A DNA stretch of 64,000 bases from Bacteroidota bacterium (GTDB lineage: Bacteria > Bacteroidota > Bacteroidia > UKL13-3), in assembly GCA_040388375.1 (NCBI GenBank), contig JAZKBU010000005.1, positions 1-64,000 of the forward strand. The letters run 5' to 3'. A model generated the notes under the pieces. That model was given only the letters and a program-made list of their open reading frames with translations. It had not been told where the DNA came from and made no database searches. A program made the translations under genes and the position numbers. Each line of letters opens with the position of its first letter. Position 1 is the first letter of the stretch. This document shows, piece after piece, positions 36,798-45,463 of this stretch.

Positions 36798-38804
36798 TTA
36801 TTGGAATAAATAACTTCTTTTATCTATAGTCGATGAAATATCAATATTATGTTGTGTATTTTGTTTTTTTAGCTGGTAGTCGGTATTTAATTCATGAATA
36901 AACTTGTCCATTTCTTCGGATATATGATACAGTTTTTGCGATAAGTCCTTAATCTCATTTTCACTCAAATCGCCATCTATAATAAGCTTTGACAGACCTA
37001 ACATGGTAGAAACGGGTCTGCGCATAACATGGCTTATATCAAAAATAATCTGCTCAATGGATGCTAAATAATCAACAAGCGGTGTAATATCACTGGTGGA
37101 ACCATACCACAATGTTTTACCGTCCTTGTCTTTTTCGGGAACTGCCTGCATCCAACGCCATCTTATATTTCCATTTATAACTATTCGGTATTGAAAACTT
37201 ATCATTGACTCCGTTCGGTAAGCTTCCTTCATGGTATCATTGAATTTAACCTTATCATCCTCATGTAGTATTTCCCTTAATATTTCCGGCTTTTCTGAAA
37301 GTTCGTCAAAACCATAGTTATGGTTAACGGTATCAGTTCCACGACTAATAAAAAGTATTTTAGAATGTCCGCTTTCTTCAATTTCAAATAAATAAGTATT
37401 GCCGGGAACCTGGCTGGTAATTTTCTTTAACAACTGTTCGCTTTGCTTAATTTTATTATCAGCCTCTTTACGTTCGGTAATATCATAGTTAATAGAAAGG
37501 TATTGATATATTTTCCCGTTATCATCTACAAACGGAACAATTGTGGTGTCTACCCAATAGAGTGTTCCGTCTTTTGCCTTGTTACAAAATTCACCCCTGT
37601 ATGGTTTACCTCTTTGCAAGGCAATTTCTAATTCCTTAAAATATTCACGAGGATGGTAGCCCGACATAATAATACCATAGTTTTTACCCATCAATTCGGC
37701 TGAAGTATACTTGCTTGTTTTGCAAAAATTATCATTTACAAAAGTGAAGCATTCATCAGCCCCGGATATGCTCACCATGGAACCAATATCCAATGCATAT
37801 TTATAATCGTTTAACTCAGCTGTACGTTCTCTTCGCTCAAGGTTTATTTTAACCATTTCAGCTATCATGTTTATAAGGTTACGCTCTTCTTTCACAAATG
37901 GGCCTTCGTCCATGTCGGGTACTTGTTGCAAATAGACAACCTCTATATGCAGCATAGAACCACTATTGGTTTTTATTTCAGCATGCTGACTGTATGATGT
38001 TGGCTTGTAATTGTCCGTAGCATAAGTTGTTCCGGCAAAGCAAATACGGGCAGCAGTAATATCGGGGTATTGCCAGCCCGATGGAAGAATAGCAGCTATC
38101 TCCTGCAAAAGTTTTTTAACGGGCGTATTTTCATTCTGTAAAATATTACTTACTGCGTAAAGCGTTTTCTGTTCTTTTACACGCTCTCTAAGGTTATGCA
38201 CTGTTTGTTTTAATATTTTTTCTGCCTGCTCCCGCTTTTTTATTTCGCGTTGAAGTGCAATTAAACTGGTGCGAAGATGGTTAGTAGCATAATATTGCAA
38301 AGCAAGGATGGTACCAAAAGGAATAATAGCACCAATCCACCGGGTTAATGGGTTATGCGTAACCGTTGGAACGGGCAAATTACCTTTTACTTCTATGTAA
38401 GCCAGCCAAAAATCAGTGCCAATTGTTAGTAAACCAATAGCCAGTCCGCCACGCCAGCCCAATAAAAAACCGGCTGTTAGTATTACGCTCATTTGCGATA
38501 AAATACCCGGTGCCATAATACCGCCTGCCGAGTAGCAGGGTATGGTAATTAATAACCATATAGTACCTGTTAATATTATACTTGCCAGGCGTGAATACTT
38601 TAAGCTATTTATGGTAAGTGTAACAGCACCTATTAAGAAAGATACTACAATAAAAGTTAACCATCTTTGCCATAAAAGAGGAAAGTAAAAGAAGCCCATA
38701 GATACAGTACCGGAAATAACAAATGCCCACATAATGGCCAGCACATATACCATGTAGCTTTGGTAATTTTTTTCCTTATCGGGTACAGAAAAGAAGTTAA
38801 TCAT
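36798..38804 (-). CDS. Membrane PAS/GAF sensor with phosphoacceptor helix but no ATPase domain
   Basis: 668 residues. Six or so transmembrane helices (about 15-190) are followed by a coiled coil, a GAF-like domain (about 225-335), two PAS/PAC domains (about 340-465 and 475-590; YWVDTTIVPFVDDNG and YQYLSINYDITERK mark the first), and a C-terminal DHp-like hairpin with FDISHVMRRPVSTMLGLSKL as H-box. The protein ends about 60 residues after the His. No N, G1 or G2 box is present here or in the following 200 nt, so it cannot phosphorylate itself. It may be a phospho-relay or signalling scaffold. Confidence 0.85.
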   Translation of the reverse strand: MINFFSVPDKEKNYQSYMVYVLAIMWAFVISGTVSMGFFYFPLLWQRWLTFIVVSFLIGAVTLTINSLKYSRLASIILTGTIWLLITIPCYSAGGIMAPGILSQMSVILTAGFLLGWRGGLAIGLLTIGTDFWLAYIEVKGNLPVPTVTHNPLTRWIGAIIPFGTILALQYYATNHLRTSLIALQREIKKREQAEKILKQTVHNLRERVKEQKTLYAVSNILQNENTPVKKLLQEIAAILPSGWQYPDITAARICFAGTTYATDNYKPTSYSQHAEIKTNSGSMLHIEVVYLQQVPDMDEGPFVKEERNLINMIAEMVKINLERRERTAELNDYKYALDIGSMVSISGADECFTFVNDNFCKTSKYTSAELMGKNYGIIMSGYHPREYFKELEIALQRGKPYRGEFCNKAKDGTLYWVDTTIVPFVDDNGKIYQYLSINYDITERKEADNKIKQSEQLLKKITSQVPGNTYLFEIEESGHSKILFISRGTDTVNHNYGFDELSEKPEILREILHEDDKVKFNDTMKEAYRTESMISFQYRIVINGNIRWRWMQAVPEKDKDGKTLWYGSTSDITPLVDYLASIEQIIFDISHVMRRPVSTMLGLSKLIIDGDLSENEIKDLSQKLYHISEEMDKFIHELNTDYQLKKQNTQHNIDISSTIDKRSYLFQ

Positions 38805-38927
38805 AGGCGCTTTAGGGGTTATTAGTTTCTGTATTTCATTATTTATACCTGCAAAAATTATCTGTTCCTGTTTACTAAAATGTTTGCTTTCCCTCTTACC
38901 TGTTTCTTATAGCAATGTATTACTATT

Positions 38928-39455
38928 TTATAAATCACCAAACAGGTTTTTACCTCTTTGCTTTTTGCTATCAGGAATATTAATTATTCCACATCCGTCA
39001 ACTAACCATTTTCCATTTTCCTCTGCCATTTTCATGGTTAGTTTAAATGCTGGCCAGTCCTTTCCCTTTACCGTTATATAATGGGTATTTTCGTCAAACG
39101 TTTCCAGTTCAAAACCTTGATCCGGATAGTCTTGTGCGTCAAATATAGGGTCAGCGCCAAGCCCTAATTCAGGGTCTTGTTTATAGGCTTCATCCATTAT
39201 TCTTTTCAATTCGGCTTTAAAGCTTTTTGTTGTCAAACTATTTGAATTAGCCCATTCCATTATACCCATGGCTTTGTTCATTTTGTTTGCATTTTCAACG
39301 TAAGCATTAATGAATGCCAAAGCATTGTTTACTTTGTTTTCTTTTTCTGAAACAGGCTCTTGTGTTGTATGGGTGTTGTAAGTAGTATTTGTCTTGTCAC
39401 TATGCACGCATGAAGTAATAAAAACAAGTGTAAATATCAAAATTTGTTTGAGCAT
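38928..39455 (-). CDS. Lipoprotein of unknown function
   Basis: 175 residues with a lipobox (VFITSC, Cys near residue 16) after a short hydrophobic signal; Bacteroidota lipoproteins of this type usually go to the outer membrane or periplasm. The mature part has a helical N-terminal half and a C-terminal beta segment (FDENTHYITVKGKDW, EENGKWLVDGCGIINIP). No family was recognised. A -7 box (TATGTTTG, minus strand) is at 39487-39494. Confidence 0.75.
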   Translation of the reverse strand: MLKQILIFTLVFITSCVHSDKTNTTYNTHTTQEPVSEKENKVNNALAFINAYVENANKMNKAMGIMEWANSNSLTTKSFKAELKRIMDEAYKQDPELGLGADPIFDAQDYPDQGFELETFDENTHYITVKGKDWPAFKLTMKMAEENGKWLVDGCGIINIPDSKKQRGKNLFGDL

Positions 39456-39616
39456 GTGTTCCTTTTGTTTTAGGAAAATTATTTATCAAACATATCTATT
39501 TTTTATAAATTCAAATCGATAAATATTTTTTCTTAATAGCAAAAGGTGATAAGGAAATAGCAGTTTCTGAAACGAAAAAATAATAATAGCGCTTGTTAGC
39601 TGGCTTAATAGTAAAA

Positions 39617-40309
39617 CTATTCTTGTGGTGGAGTAAGCACAATACTGGGGTTATATTTTTTCTCTATATCATCCATAAATAACGTTAGTTCCTTAATAAA
39701 TACATCAAGTTCTAATGCGCTGGATTTTAAATGTGATACTATATATTGTAATTCTTCTTCAGTAATTACTGTATCATGTTCTACAAGTGCCATTAAACCT
39801 AAACATCTTGCTAAAGGAGATCGAACTCTATGAGATGTCATATGAAGCATTTCACGTAGTTTCTCTGTATAATCTTTTCTTTCTTCTTCAGCAATTTTCT
39901 TTTCAGTAATTAAAGTTCGCAGCGAAAGATAAAAAGTTGTTTTTCCCTCGGGTATACTCATTGGTATTATAACAGTGTCAACCCAATAAATGGTTCCATC
40001 TTTAGCCTTATTTTTAATTTCATCTTGCCAGGAGTTTCCACTTTTAATTGCTTCCCACATTTGTTTGAAAAACTCTTTTGTATGATATCCGGAATTAATT
40101 ATTCGGTGATTCTGTCCAATGAGTTCATCTCTTTTGTATTTTGATACTTCACAAAATTTATCATTTGCATAAAGAATTGTGCCGGTTTCATCAGTAATTG
40201 ATGAAATTATATTTACATCAATTGCCCTTTGATAAGCTTTAAGCAATTCTATTAGTTGCTCAGGATTATTTTTAACTAGATCTAAAATTATTGAATTATG
40301 AATACCCAT
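39617..40309 (-). CDS. Soluble PAS protein with phosphoacceptor helix but no ATPase domain
   Basis: 230 residues: one PAS/PAC domain (about 30-140) very similar to the first PAS of the 668-residue sensor nearby (both have FCxxSKY, GxNxxIIxSGYH and KAKDGTxYWVDT), then a coiled helix and a DHp-like hairpin with H160 in LHMTSHRVRSPLARCL. The protein ends about 70 residues after the His, again without an ATP-binding domain. The -7 box TACCTTTG (minus strand, 40318-40325) lies only 9 nt before the ATG, suggesting a very short leader. Confidence 0.85.
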   Translation of the reverse strand: MGIHNSIILDLVKNNPEQLIELLKAYQRAIDVNIISSITDETGTILYANDKFCEVSKYKRDELIGQNHRIINSGYHTKEFFKQMWEAIKSGNSWQDEIKNKAKDGTIYWVDTVIIPMSIPEGKTTFYLSLRTLITEKKIAEEERKDYTEKLREMLHMTSHRVRSPLARCLGLMALVEHDTVITEEELQYIVSHLKSSALELDVFIKELTLFMDDIEKKYNPSIVLTPPQE

Positions 40310-40410
40310 ATTGAAAACAAAGGTATTTACGCATCAAATGTTCATTTATGATAATAGTTAAGTTATAAAATGAGTTTTATAAGGGTCACTGCACTAAGTG
40401 CGCTCATCTG

Positions 40411-41016
40411 TCATTTCGTTTGTTCAATTAATTCAAGTCGTTTTACAATACTATTTTTTTCTAAAATGGTACCTGGTGATAAAACGGCATTGGCGCCAAT
40501 TTTTGAATGGTCGCCAATTAAAGAACCAAATTTCTCCGTTTTGGTGTCAATAATTTGGTTGTTATGTGTTATAAAAATTATTTTGTCTTGTCTTTCGTTA
40601 AGGTGATTTGCACAAATAGAGCCTGCTTCAAAATTAATGTGCTGTCCAACTATACTATTTCCAATATAATTGAAATGTGCTATTGCTGAATGGTCAAAGA
40701 TGATAGATTGTTTTATTTCTGAGCCCGGTCCAATTTTTACAGCGTTACTCAAAAAAATGGGTCCTCTCAAATAAGCGTTTGCACCTATAAAACAATTTTC
40801 AGCAATTATAATGGTTCCTTTTAAAACCACTCCTTGTTCAATAATTGCTGTTTTGTGTATGGCAATATTGTTTTCTATTTTATAATTACTGTCTAATGTT
40901 TTGATGCTTTGCAATAGTATATCGTCCAAATTGTCAATAATTTCCCAGGGCTGCAAGGTGCCCATTTGTGGAAACTTCATCCTGCTATTTTCTATATAAT
41001 TTTCAATGTCTATCAT
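40411..41016 (-). CDS. Left-handed beta-helix acyltransferase-like protein
   Basis: 201 residues. Hexapeptide repeats ([LIV]-G-x-x-x) cover about 50-190 and give a left-handed beta-helix, as in the C-terminal half of GlmU and in sugar acyltransferases: AIHKTAIIEQGVVLKGTIII, FIGANAYLRGPIFLS, IGDHSKIGANAVLSPGTIL. An HFNYIGNSIVGQHINFEAG segment matches the GlmU acetyltransferase loop in position. No nucleotidyltransferase domain is present. The acceptor sugar is unknown. It could be UDP-sugar related or simply a nucleotide-sugar-binding scaffold. Confidence 0.8.
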   Translation of the reverse strand: MIDIENYIENSRMKFPQMGTLQPWEIIDNLDDILLQSIKTLDSNYKIENNIAIHKTAIIEQGVVLKGTIIIAENCFIGANAYLRGPIFLSNAVKIGPGSEIKQSIIFDHSAIAHFNYIGNSIVGQHINFEAGSICANHLNERQDKIIFITHNNQIIDTKTEKFGSLIGDHSKIGANAVLSPGTILEKNSIVKRLELIEQTK

Positions 41017-41041
41017 ACTTCGTAAATCATTTCAGCATTCG

Positions 41042-41056
41042 CTCGCGTTTCGCGAG
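41042..41056. repeat. CTCGCG/CGCGAG extragenic hairpin
   Basis: A perfect 6-bp stem CTCGCG-TTT-CGCGAG. A second shorter one (CGCG-AAA-CGCG) is at 41089-41099 in the same 106-nt gap. Both belong to the dispersed CACTCG/CGAGTG family. Confidence 0.6.
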
Positions 41057-41122
41057 TGTTTGTTTGGAATTAGTAATGTAATTACTCGCGAAACGCGCCA
41101 TTTGTCAGGTTAGCATTAATGT

Positions 41123-41725
41123 TTATTTGAAGCCTAAAAGTTTCTGCCGCCATGAACGTTCCACTTTTGGCAATGTGCTGTTATGGCCAGACTCTAGTTC
41201 GATATTATTCTCTTTAATAAAGTATTCAATATCCTGTCTCCAAGTTGAATCTCCTTTCCAAAACTTTTGTTTGATTGGATGTTCGTAATTTAAATGAGGT
41301 CCTAATATGACAGCAACTAATTGTTTCTCGTACTCTTTTTCAGTTCGTAATTCTTTATACCAATCAAAATTGCCCGTCATAACAGATGAAAGCTCGTTTT
41401 CAAATAATTTAGCAAACCATATTAAATCTGTCTTTGGATATCCAAATTGTTTTGTGCCAATTTTAGAGACTTGATAATTATCTTCCGCTTGGTTTCCATA
41501 TAAATGTTTGTAAACCTGGAAAATTGCGAAGGTAAAATCATCATCTTTTTTCCCTAATTCTGAGTATAAATCACCTCTTTCAAATGAGAATGATATTTCA
41601 ACAAAGCTGTTAGAAAGTGTAACGTAACAGTCTTCACTTTGTTCAATAGCAAGATTGTATTTTTTGATAATTGTATCAAAAGCATTTAAAACGTCCTTTG
41701 GAAACTCTTTGTAACTATAACTCAT
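41123..41725 (-). CDS. Cytoplasmic protein of unknown function
   Basis: 200 residues, no signal peptide or membrane segment, strongly charged and aromatic (WFAKLFENEL, WYKELRTEKEYEKQL). No family was recognised. Size and composition resemble the small cytoplasmic immunity-like proteins common in Bacteroidota accessory regions, but no toxin gene lies beside it, so this is not a functional claim. It is flanked on both sides by CACTCG-type hairpins. Confidence 0.65.
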   Translation of the reverse strand: MSYSYKEFPKDVLNAFDTIIKKYNLAIEQSEDCYVTLSNSFVEISFSFERGDLYSELGKKDDDFTFAIFQVYKHLYGNQAEDNYQVSKIGTKQFGYPKTDLIWFAKLFENELSSVMTGNFDWYKELRTEKEYEKQLVAVILGPHLNYEHPIKQKFWKGDSTWRQDIEYFIKENNIELESGHNSTLPKVERSWRQKLLGFK

Positions 41726-41805
41726 ATTTGGCTTGCCTGTAACTTAATAAATGTGAATCTTTATTACACACAATTATAATCTGTTTACTGCAAATTACCC
41801 AGAGT

Positions 41806-41822
41806 ACTCGCTAAACGCGAGT
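41806..41822. repeat. ACTCGC/GCGAGT extragenic hairpin
   Basis: A perfect 6-bp stem ACTCGC, loop TAAAC, GCGAGT. The last member of the dispersed hairpin family, just before the tRNA pair. Confidence 0.6.
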
Positions 41823-41842
41823 GAATGATTTAAAAAGGCAAT

Positions 41843-41874
41843 AAAAAAACCGAATCAAAAACTTGATTCGGTTT
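41843..41874 (-). terminator. Terminator of tRNA-Leu
   Basis: On the minus strand, a perfect 12-bp stem (AAACCGAATCAA with TTGATTCGGTTT), a 4-nt loop and seven T residues, starting 3 nt after the tRNA. Confidence 0.9.
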
Positions 41875-41876
41875 AG

Positions 41877-41961
41877 TACCCGGGGCGGGACTTGAACCCG
41901 CACATCTTTAAAGGATACAGGATTTTAAGTCCTGCGTGTCTACCAATTCCACCACCCGGGC
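41877..41961 (-). tRNA. tRNA-Leu, anticodon TAA
   Basis: 85 nt with a full cloverleaf: acceptor GCCCGGG/CCCGGGT (first pair G-U), D arm TGGTGGAATTGGTAGACACG, anticodon arm CAGGA-CTTAAAA-TCCTG, a long variable arm typical of Leu, and T arm GCGGG-TTCAAGT-CCCGC. CCA is not encoded. Confidence 0.96.
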
Positions 41962-41999
41962 AAAAAAAAGAAGTTATTAATTTTCACTAATAACTTCTT
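41962..41999 (-). terminator. Terminator between tRNA-Gly and tRNA-Leu
   Basis: On the minus strand, a perfect 12-bp stem (AAGAAGTTATTA with TAATAACTTCTT) and a run of eight T residues after tRNA-Gly. It would end or attenuate transcription before tRNA-Leu, for which no separate promoter is visible in the 6-nt-plus gap. Confidence 0.82.
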
Positions 42000-42004
42000 A
42001 GTGG

Positions 42005-42077
42005 AGCGAAAGACGAGGTTCGAACTCGCGACCTCAACCTTGGCAAGGTTGCGCTCTACCAGCTGAGCTACTTTCGC
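42005..42077 (-). tRNA. tRNA-Gly, anticodon GCC
   Basis: 73 nt with a full cloverleaf: acceptor GCGAAAG/CTTTCGC, D arm GCTCAGCTGGTAGAGC, anticodon arm CAACC-TTGCCAA-GGTTG, T arm GCGAG-TTCGAAC-CTCGT. CCA is encoded in the genome (42002-42004), unlike in the neighbouring tRNA-Leu. Confidence 0.96.
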
Positions 42078-42092
42078 ATTGTTTAGGGAGTG

Positions 42093-42122
42093 CAAATGTA
42101 TAAAAACTTATAAAGTTGCCAA
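42093..42122 (-). promoter_or_regulatory. Promoter of the tRNA-Gly/tRNA-Leu unit
   Basis: On the minus strand TTG (42120-42122), a 19-nt spacer and TACATTTG (42093-42100) match the Bacteroidota -33/-7 consensus exactly. The start of transcription would be about 10 nt before tRNA-Gly. Confidence 0.78.
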
Positions 42123-42341
42123 GTGTAAAGTACATTTTTTTTCAAAAAAATATTTAAGTCCCTTAAAATCAATTTTACAATTTTTATAAAAGCCAATAAA
42201 AAGGCATTGTTTCGTGCATACAAAAAGTTTTTTGTAAAGCACAAAATGGTGGTTTGCTATGAAAGCTATCGGAATAAAAAAAGGGTAAATAGTATAAATA
42301 CGGGCAATAGCATTAGTTTTGCAGCCTAAATAAAGTTTAAA

Positions 42342-42593
42342 ATGACCAATAACGATATACTAAAAAAGCTCCGGGTAGCGCTGCATTTGCGCAATGATGA
42401 AATAATAGCTATTTGTAAATTGGTCGATTTTAATATTTCAGCCAGTGAATTGGGCGCTTTGTTCAGAAGCGAAGACCACCCCAAATTTATGCTTTGTGGC
42501 GACCAGATATTACGCAATTTTTTAAATGGTTTAATTATTCATAAAAGAGGCAAGCTGGAAGATAAAGCACCTGCCAAAGAAGAAAACCTTTAA
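42342..42593 (+). CDS. DUF1456 (YehS-like) single-repeat protein
   Basis: 83 residues. One DUF1456 helical repeat (about 1-66: MTNNDILKKLRVALHLRNDE, then KLVDFNISASELGALFRSED and LCGDQILRNFLNGL). E. coli YehS has two copies of this repeat; here there is one, with a charged tail. The role of the family is unknown. A -7 box TAGTTTTG (42314-42321) lies 20 nt upstream. It is followed 63 nt later by the helicase gene in the same direction. Confidence 0.85.
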   Translation: MTNNDILKKLRVALHLRNDEIIAICKLVDFNISASELGALFRSEDHPKFMLCGDQILRNFLNGLIIHKRGKLEDKAPAKEENL

Positions 42594-42656
42594 ATCAAAT
42601 CAGCTAGTTAGCCCTAGGTTAACAGCACACTATACTTTTAAGCACAATCCTTATCA

Positions 42657-43970
42657 ATGAATTATTCAACAATACTTAGCCATTTTAATATAGAAAAGCT
42701 AAACCCCATGCAAGAAGCTACCATAGATGCTATTGCAAACAATAACGATGTAAACCTAATATCGCCAACGGGTTCAGGTAAAACACTGGCTTTTTTATTG
42801 CCTTTGGTTACTTTGTTAGATAAAGACAACAATAATGTGCAGGCATTGATTATAGTGCCAACACGTGAGTTAGCCATACAGATAGAACAGGTGTTTAAGC
42901 AAATGAATACGGGTTTTAAAGTAAACTGTTGTTATGGCGGGCATGCGGTAAAAGTGGAAAAAAATAACTTACAGCAGCCACCTGCTGTTTTAATAGGTAC
43001 TCCGGGACGTATTGCGTATCATTTAAGAAAAGAGAATGTGATTTTAGACCAAACCCAAATATTGATTTTGGATGAGTTTGATAAATCATTGGAAGCGGGT
43101 TTTCAGGATGAAATGGGTTTTATTATTAAGCAGATGGCTACTTTACGAAAAAGAGTGTTAACCTCTGCTACCCAATTAAAAGAAATACCCGCATTTGTTG
43201 GCTTTAAGGATGAGTTTCAATTAAATTACGCCAATGCCAACAAACAAGTATTACCTAATTTAAAAGTAAAATCGGTACAAGTGGAAGGCGATGATAAGCT
43301 GGAAGCTTTGATGTTATTAATAGGCAAGCTAGGCGACCAAAGCAAGATAGTATTTTGTAACCACCGCGATGCGGTAAACCGAATAAGCGAACAATTAAAC
43401 TTACATCAGGTAGAGCATGGTTTTTACCACGGGGGCTTGGAACAAATAGACAGAGAAAAAACATTGATTAAATTACGCAATGGCAGCACCCGTTTATTGG
43501 TAACAACCGATTTAGCTGCACGTGGTTTGGATATTCCGGAAATAGAAGCGGTAATTCATTACCAGTTGCCATTAACCGAAGATGTAATGATACACAGAAA
43601 TGGGCGTACTGCCAGAATGCACGCAGAAGGTACGGCTTATTTTTTACTGGATATTGGCGATACCTTGCCACCATTTTTAAAAGAAACACCGGCAGCAGAA
43701 ACACTGCCCAATAGTTTTATAAAACCCAAGCCTAATGAGTGGACTACTTTATACATTGCTGCAGGCAAAAAGGATAAGATAAATAAAATGGATATTGTGG
43801 GTATGCTTTTGCAAAAAGGAAACTTACAAAAAGAGGAATTAGGCAAAATAGAAGTATTGGATTTCTCGGCTTACGTGGCTGTAAAAAGCAGTAAAATACG
43901 CAAGACATTGCAGCTGATAAAAGACGAAAAAATAAAAAACAAAAAAGTAAAAATGGAAATTGCCAGCTAG
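42657..43970 (+). CDS. DEAD-box-type RNA helicase, DbpA-like
   Basis: 437 residues of RNA-dependent ATPase. Order: Q-motif region FNIEKLNPMQEATI, Walker A PTGSGKT (37-43), PTRELA (68-73), GTPGR (115-119), DEFD in place of DEAD (139-142), SAT, then the second RecA lobe with DLAARGLDIPE and HRNGRTAR. The C-terminal segment (about 360-430, LYIAAGKKDKINKMDIVGML) fits the DbpA RNA-binding domain, which in E. coli DbpA recognises 23S rRNA, so a ribosome-assembly role is likely. The gene's end overlaps that of the convergent hydrolase gene by 4 nt. Confidence 0.92.
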   Translation: MNYSTILSHFNIEKLNPMQEATIDAIANNNDVNLISPTGSGKTLAFLLPLVTLLDKDNNNVQALIIVPTRELAIQIEQVFKQMNTGFKVNCCYGGHAVKVEKNNLQQPPAVLIGTPGRIAYHLRKENVILDQTQILILDEFDKSLEAGFQDEMGFIIKQMATLRKRVLTSATQLKEIPAFVGFKDEFQLNYANANKQVLPNLKVKSVQVEGDDKLEALMLLIGKLGDQSKIVFCNHRDAVNRISEQLNLHQVEHGFYHGGLEQIDREKTLIKLRNGSTRLLVTTDLAARGLDIPEIEAVIHYQLPLTEDVMIHRNGRTARMHAEGTAYFLLDIGDTLPPFLKETPAAETLPNSFIKPKPNEWTTLYIAAGKKDKINKMDIVGMLLQKGNLQKEELGKIEVLDFSAYVAVKSSKIRKTLQLIKDEKIKNKKVKMEIAS

Positions 43971-44734
43971 TTTTGTAAGAACTGTAATACCTGTTTCGAA
44001 AAAGCTTTTGGATTATCCGCGTGCAGCCAATGGCCTGCATCTTCAATAGTTATTATTTGCGACTGAATAAAATACTCAATAATCTCTGTTTCGTCCTGTT
44101 TGGTAATATAGTTTGATAATTCGCCCCTTAAAAACAAAGCCGGTTTGGTAAACACGCCATCGTATGCAATCGGTTTAATAATTTCTTCGTAATCAGCCTC
44201 CAATACAGGTAGGTTAACACGCCAGGCATATTTACCCTCCGGTGTGCTGATTAAGTTTTTCAATAAAAATTGTCGGGTGCCAAAGTCAGGTACCAAATGC
44301 ATCATTAGCCCTTCCGCTTCTTTACGCTTGGTAATCGTATTAAAATCTACCGCATGCAATGCTTCAAAAATGGTATCATGCCCACGTTTATATTGTCGAG
44401 GGGCAATATCAGCTACAATTAATTTATCCGTTTTATGCGTATAGTTAAAGGCAAATTGCATGGCTACTTTGCCACCCATGCTGTGGCCCAAAATGTATGC
44501 AGATGGAATGTTTTGCTGGTCCATAAACTCCGCTATATCTTCCACCATTAAAGGTATGGAGTAATGGTCCGTATGGGGTGATTTGCCATGGTTACGAAGA
44601 TCAACTGTATAAACAGTATAAAAAGCCGACCATTCTGTAGCTAAGGTGTGCCAGTTATCAAGCGAGCCTAAAAAGCCATGTAAAATAATAAGCACCTCAT
44701 TGCTGCTGCCATATTTTTTAAAATTAAGTTGCAT
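43967..44734 (-). CDS. Alpha/beta hydrolase, YbfF-like esterase
   Basis: 255 residues of alpha/beta hydrolase fold. Oxyanion loop LHGFLGSLDNW (19-29), nucleophile elbow GHSMGG with S85, and catalytic His in DAGHWLHADNP near 235. The DLRNHGKSP segment after the third strand is typical of the YbfF group of short-chain acyl esterases. It starts 1 nt after the ftsE stop, so it is the last gene of the small-protein/ftsE/hydrolase operon. The natural ester is unknown. Confidence 0.9.
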   Translation of the reverse strand: MQLNFKKYGSSNEVLIILHGFLGSLDNWHTLATEWSAFYTVYTVDLRNHGKSPHTDHYSIPLMVEDIAEFMDQQNIPSAYILGHSMGGKVAMQFAFNYTHKTDKLIVADIAPRQYKRGHDTIFEALHAVDFNTITKRKEAEGLMMHLVPDFGTRQFLLKNLISTPEGKYAWRVNLPVLEADYEEIIKPIAYDGVFTKPALFLRGELSNYITKQDETEIIEYFIQSQIITIEDAGHWLHADNPKAFSKQVLQFLQN

Positions 44735-44735
44735 A

Positions 44736-45437
44736 CTAGTGTCCTTTTAATCTTTCCTCCAGCATAGCCAGCTCACTGATAGAACCTTTTTCAGAACGGA
44801 TTATACGACCCGGGAATTTATCAATCAATCTGTAATCGTGTGTGGCCATTAAAACCGAAGTGCCATTTTTTGAAATCTGGTGCAATAGTTCCATAATGCC
44901 ATTGCTGGTTTCTGGGTCTAAGTTTCCTGTCGGTTCATCCGCCAATATAATAGCAGGTTTGTTTAACAAAGCACGTGCTATTACCAAACGTTGTTGCTCT
45001 CCACCGCTTAACTCAAAAGGCATTTTAAAGCTTTTGGTATCCAATCCTACCATTTCCAGTACCTCGTTAATACGGGTGTCCATTTCCGCTTTGTTTTTCC
45101 AATCGGTTGCCTGTAATACAAAATACAGGTTTTCATATACGCTTCTGTCCGTTAACAGTTGAAAGTCCTGAAAAACAATACCTATCTTTCTTCTTAAAAA
45201 AGGAATTTCTTTGTTTTTAAGTTGGGCTAAGTTAAAGCCCGCTACATTTCCTTCGCCTTTGTTTAATAATAATTCGCCATAAAGCGCTTTTAATAAGGTT
45301 GATTTTCCGCTACCCGTTTGGCCTATTAAATAAACAAATTCGCTCTCGTTAACGGAAAGGTTTACATCGGATAAAATCAATGTATTTTGCTGAAAAATGC
45401 TTGCATTGTTAAGTATTATAACTGGTGTATTGCTCAT
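44736..45437 (-). CDS. ftsE: Cell division ATP-binding protein FtsE
   Basis: 233-residue ABC ATPase. Walker A GQTGSGKST (39-47), Q-loop VFQDFQLL, signature LSGGEQQRLVIARAL, Walker B ILADEPTGNLDPETS and the H-loop ATHDYRL. The tight match of the FRRKIGIVFQDFQLL-type segment and DEPTGNLD marks the FtsE/LolD/MacB group; length and context favour FtsE, which with FtsX controls cell-wall hydrolases at the septum. ftsX is not in this window. LolD is the main alternative. Confidence 0.85.
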   Translation of the reverse strand: MSNTPVIILNNASIFQQNTLILSDVNLSVNESEFVYLIGQTGSGKSTLLKALYGELLLNKGEGNVAGFNLAQLKNKEIPFLRRKIGIVFQDFQLLTDRSVYENLYFVLQATDWKNKAEMDTRINEVLEMVGLDTKSFKMPFELSGGEQQRLVIARALLNKPAIILADEPTGNLDPETSNGIMELLHQISKNGTSVLMATHDYRLIDKFPGRIIRSEKGSISELAMLEERLKGH

Positions 45438-45463
45438 GTTAAAATGATTTTTTAGTTAAGTTT

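Noticed and set aside
42657-43970. DEFD box as a sign of a non-functional helicase
   Set aside because: All other helicase motifs are intact and the Ala-to-Phe change is outside the catalytic Asp-Glu pair, so activity is likely retained.
44736-45437. LolD lipoprotein-release ATPase instead of FtsE
   Set aside because: The families are close, but length, motif details and lack of a LolC/E-type permease favour FtsE; kept as the second choice.
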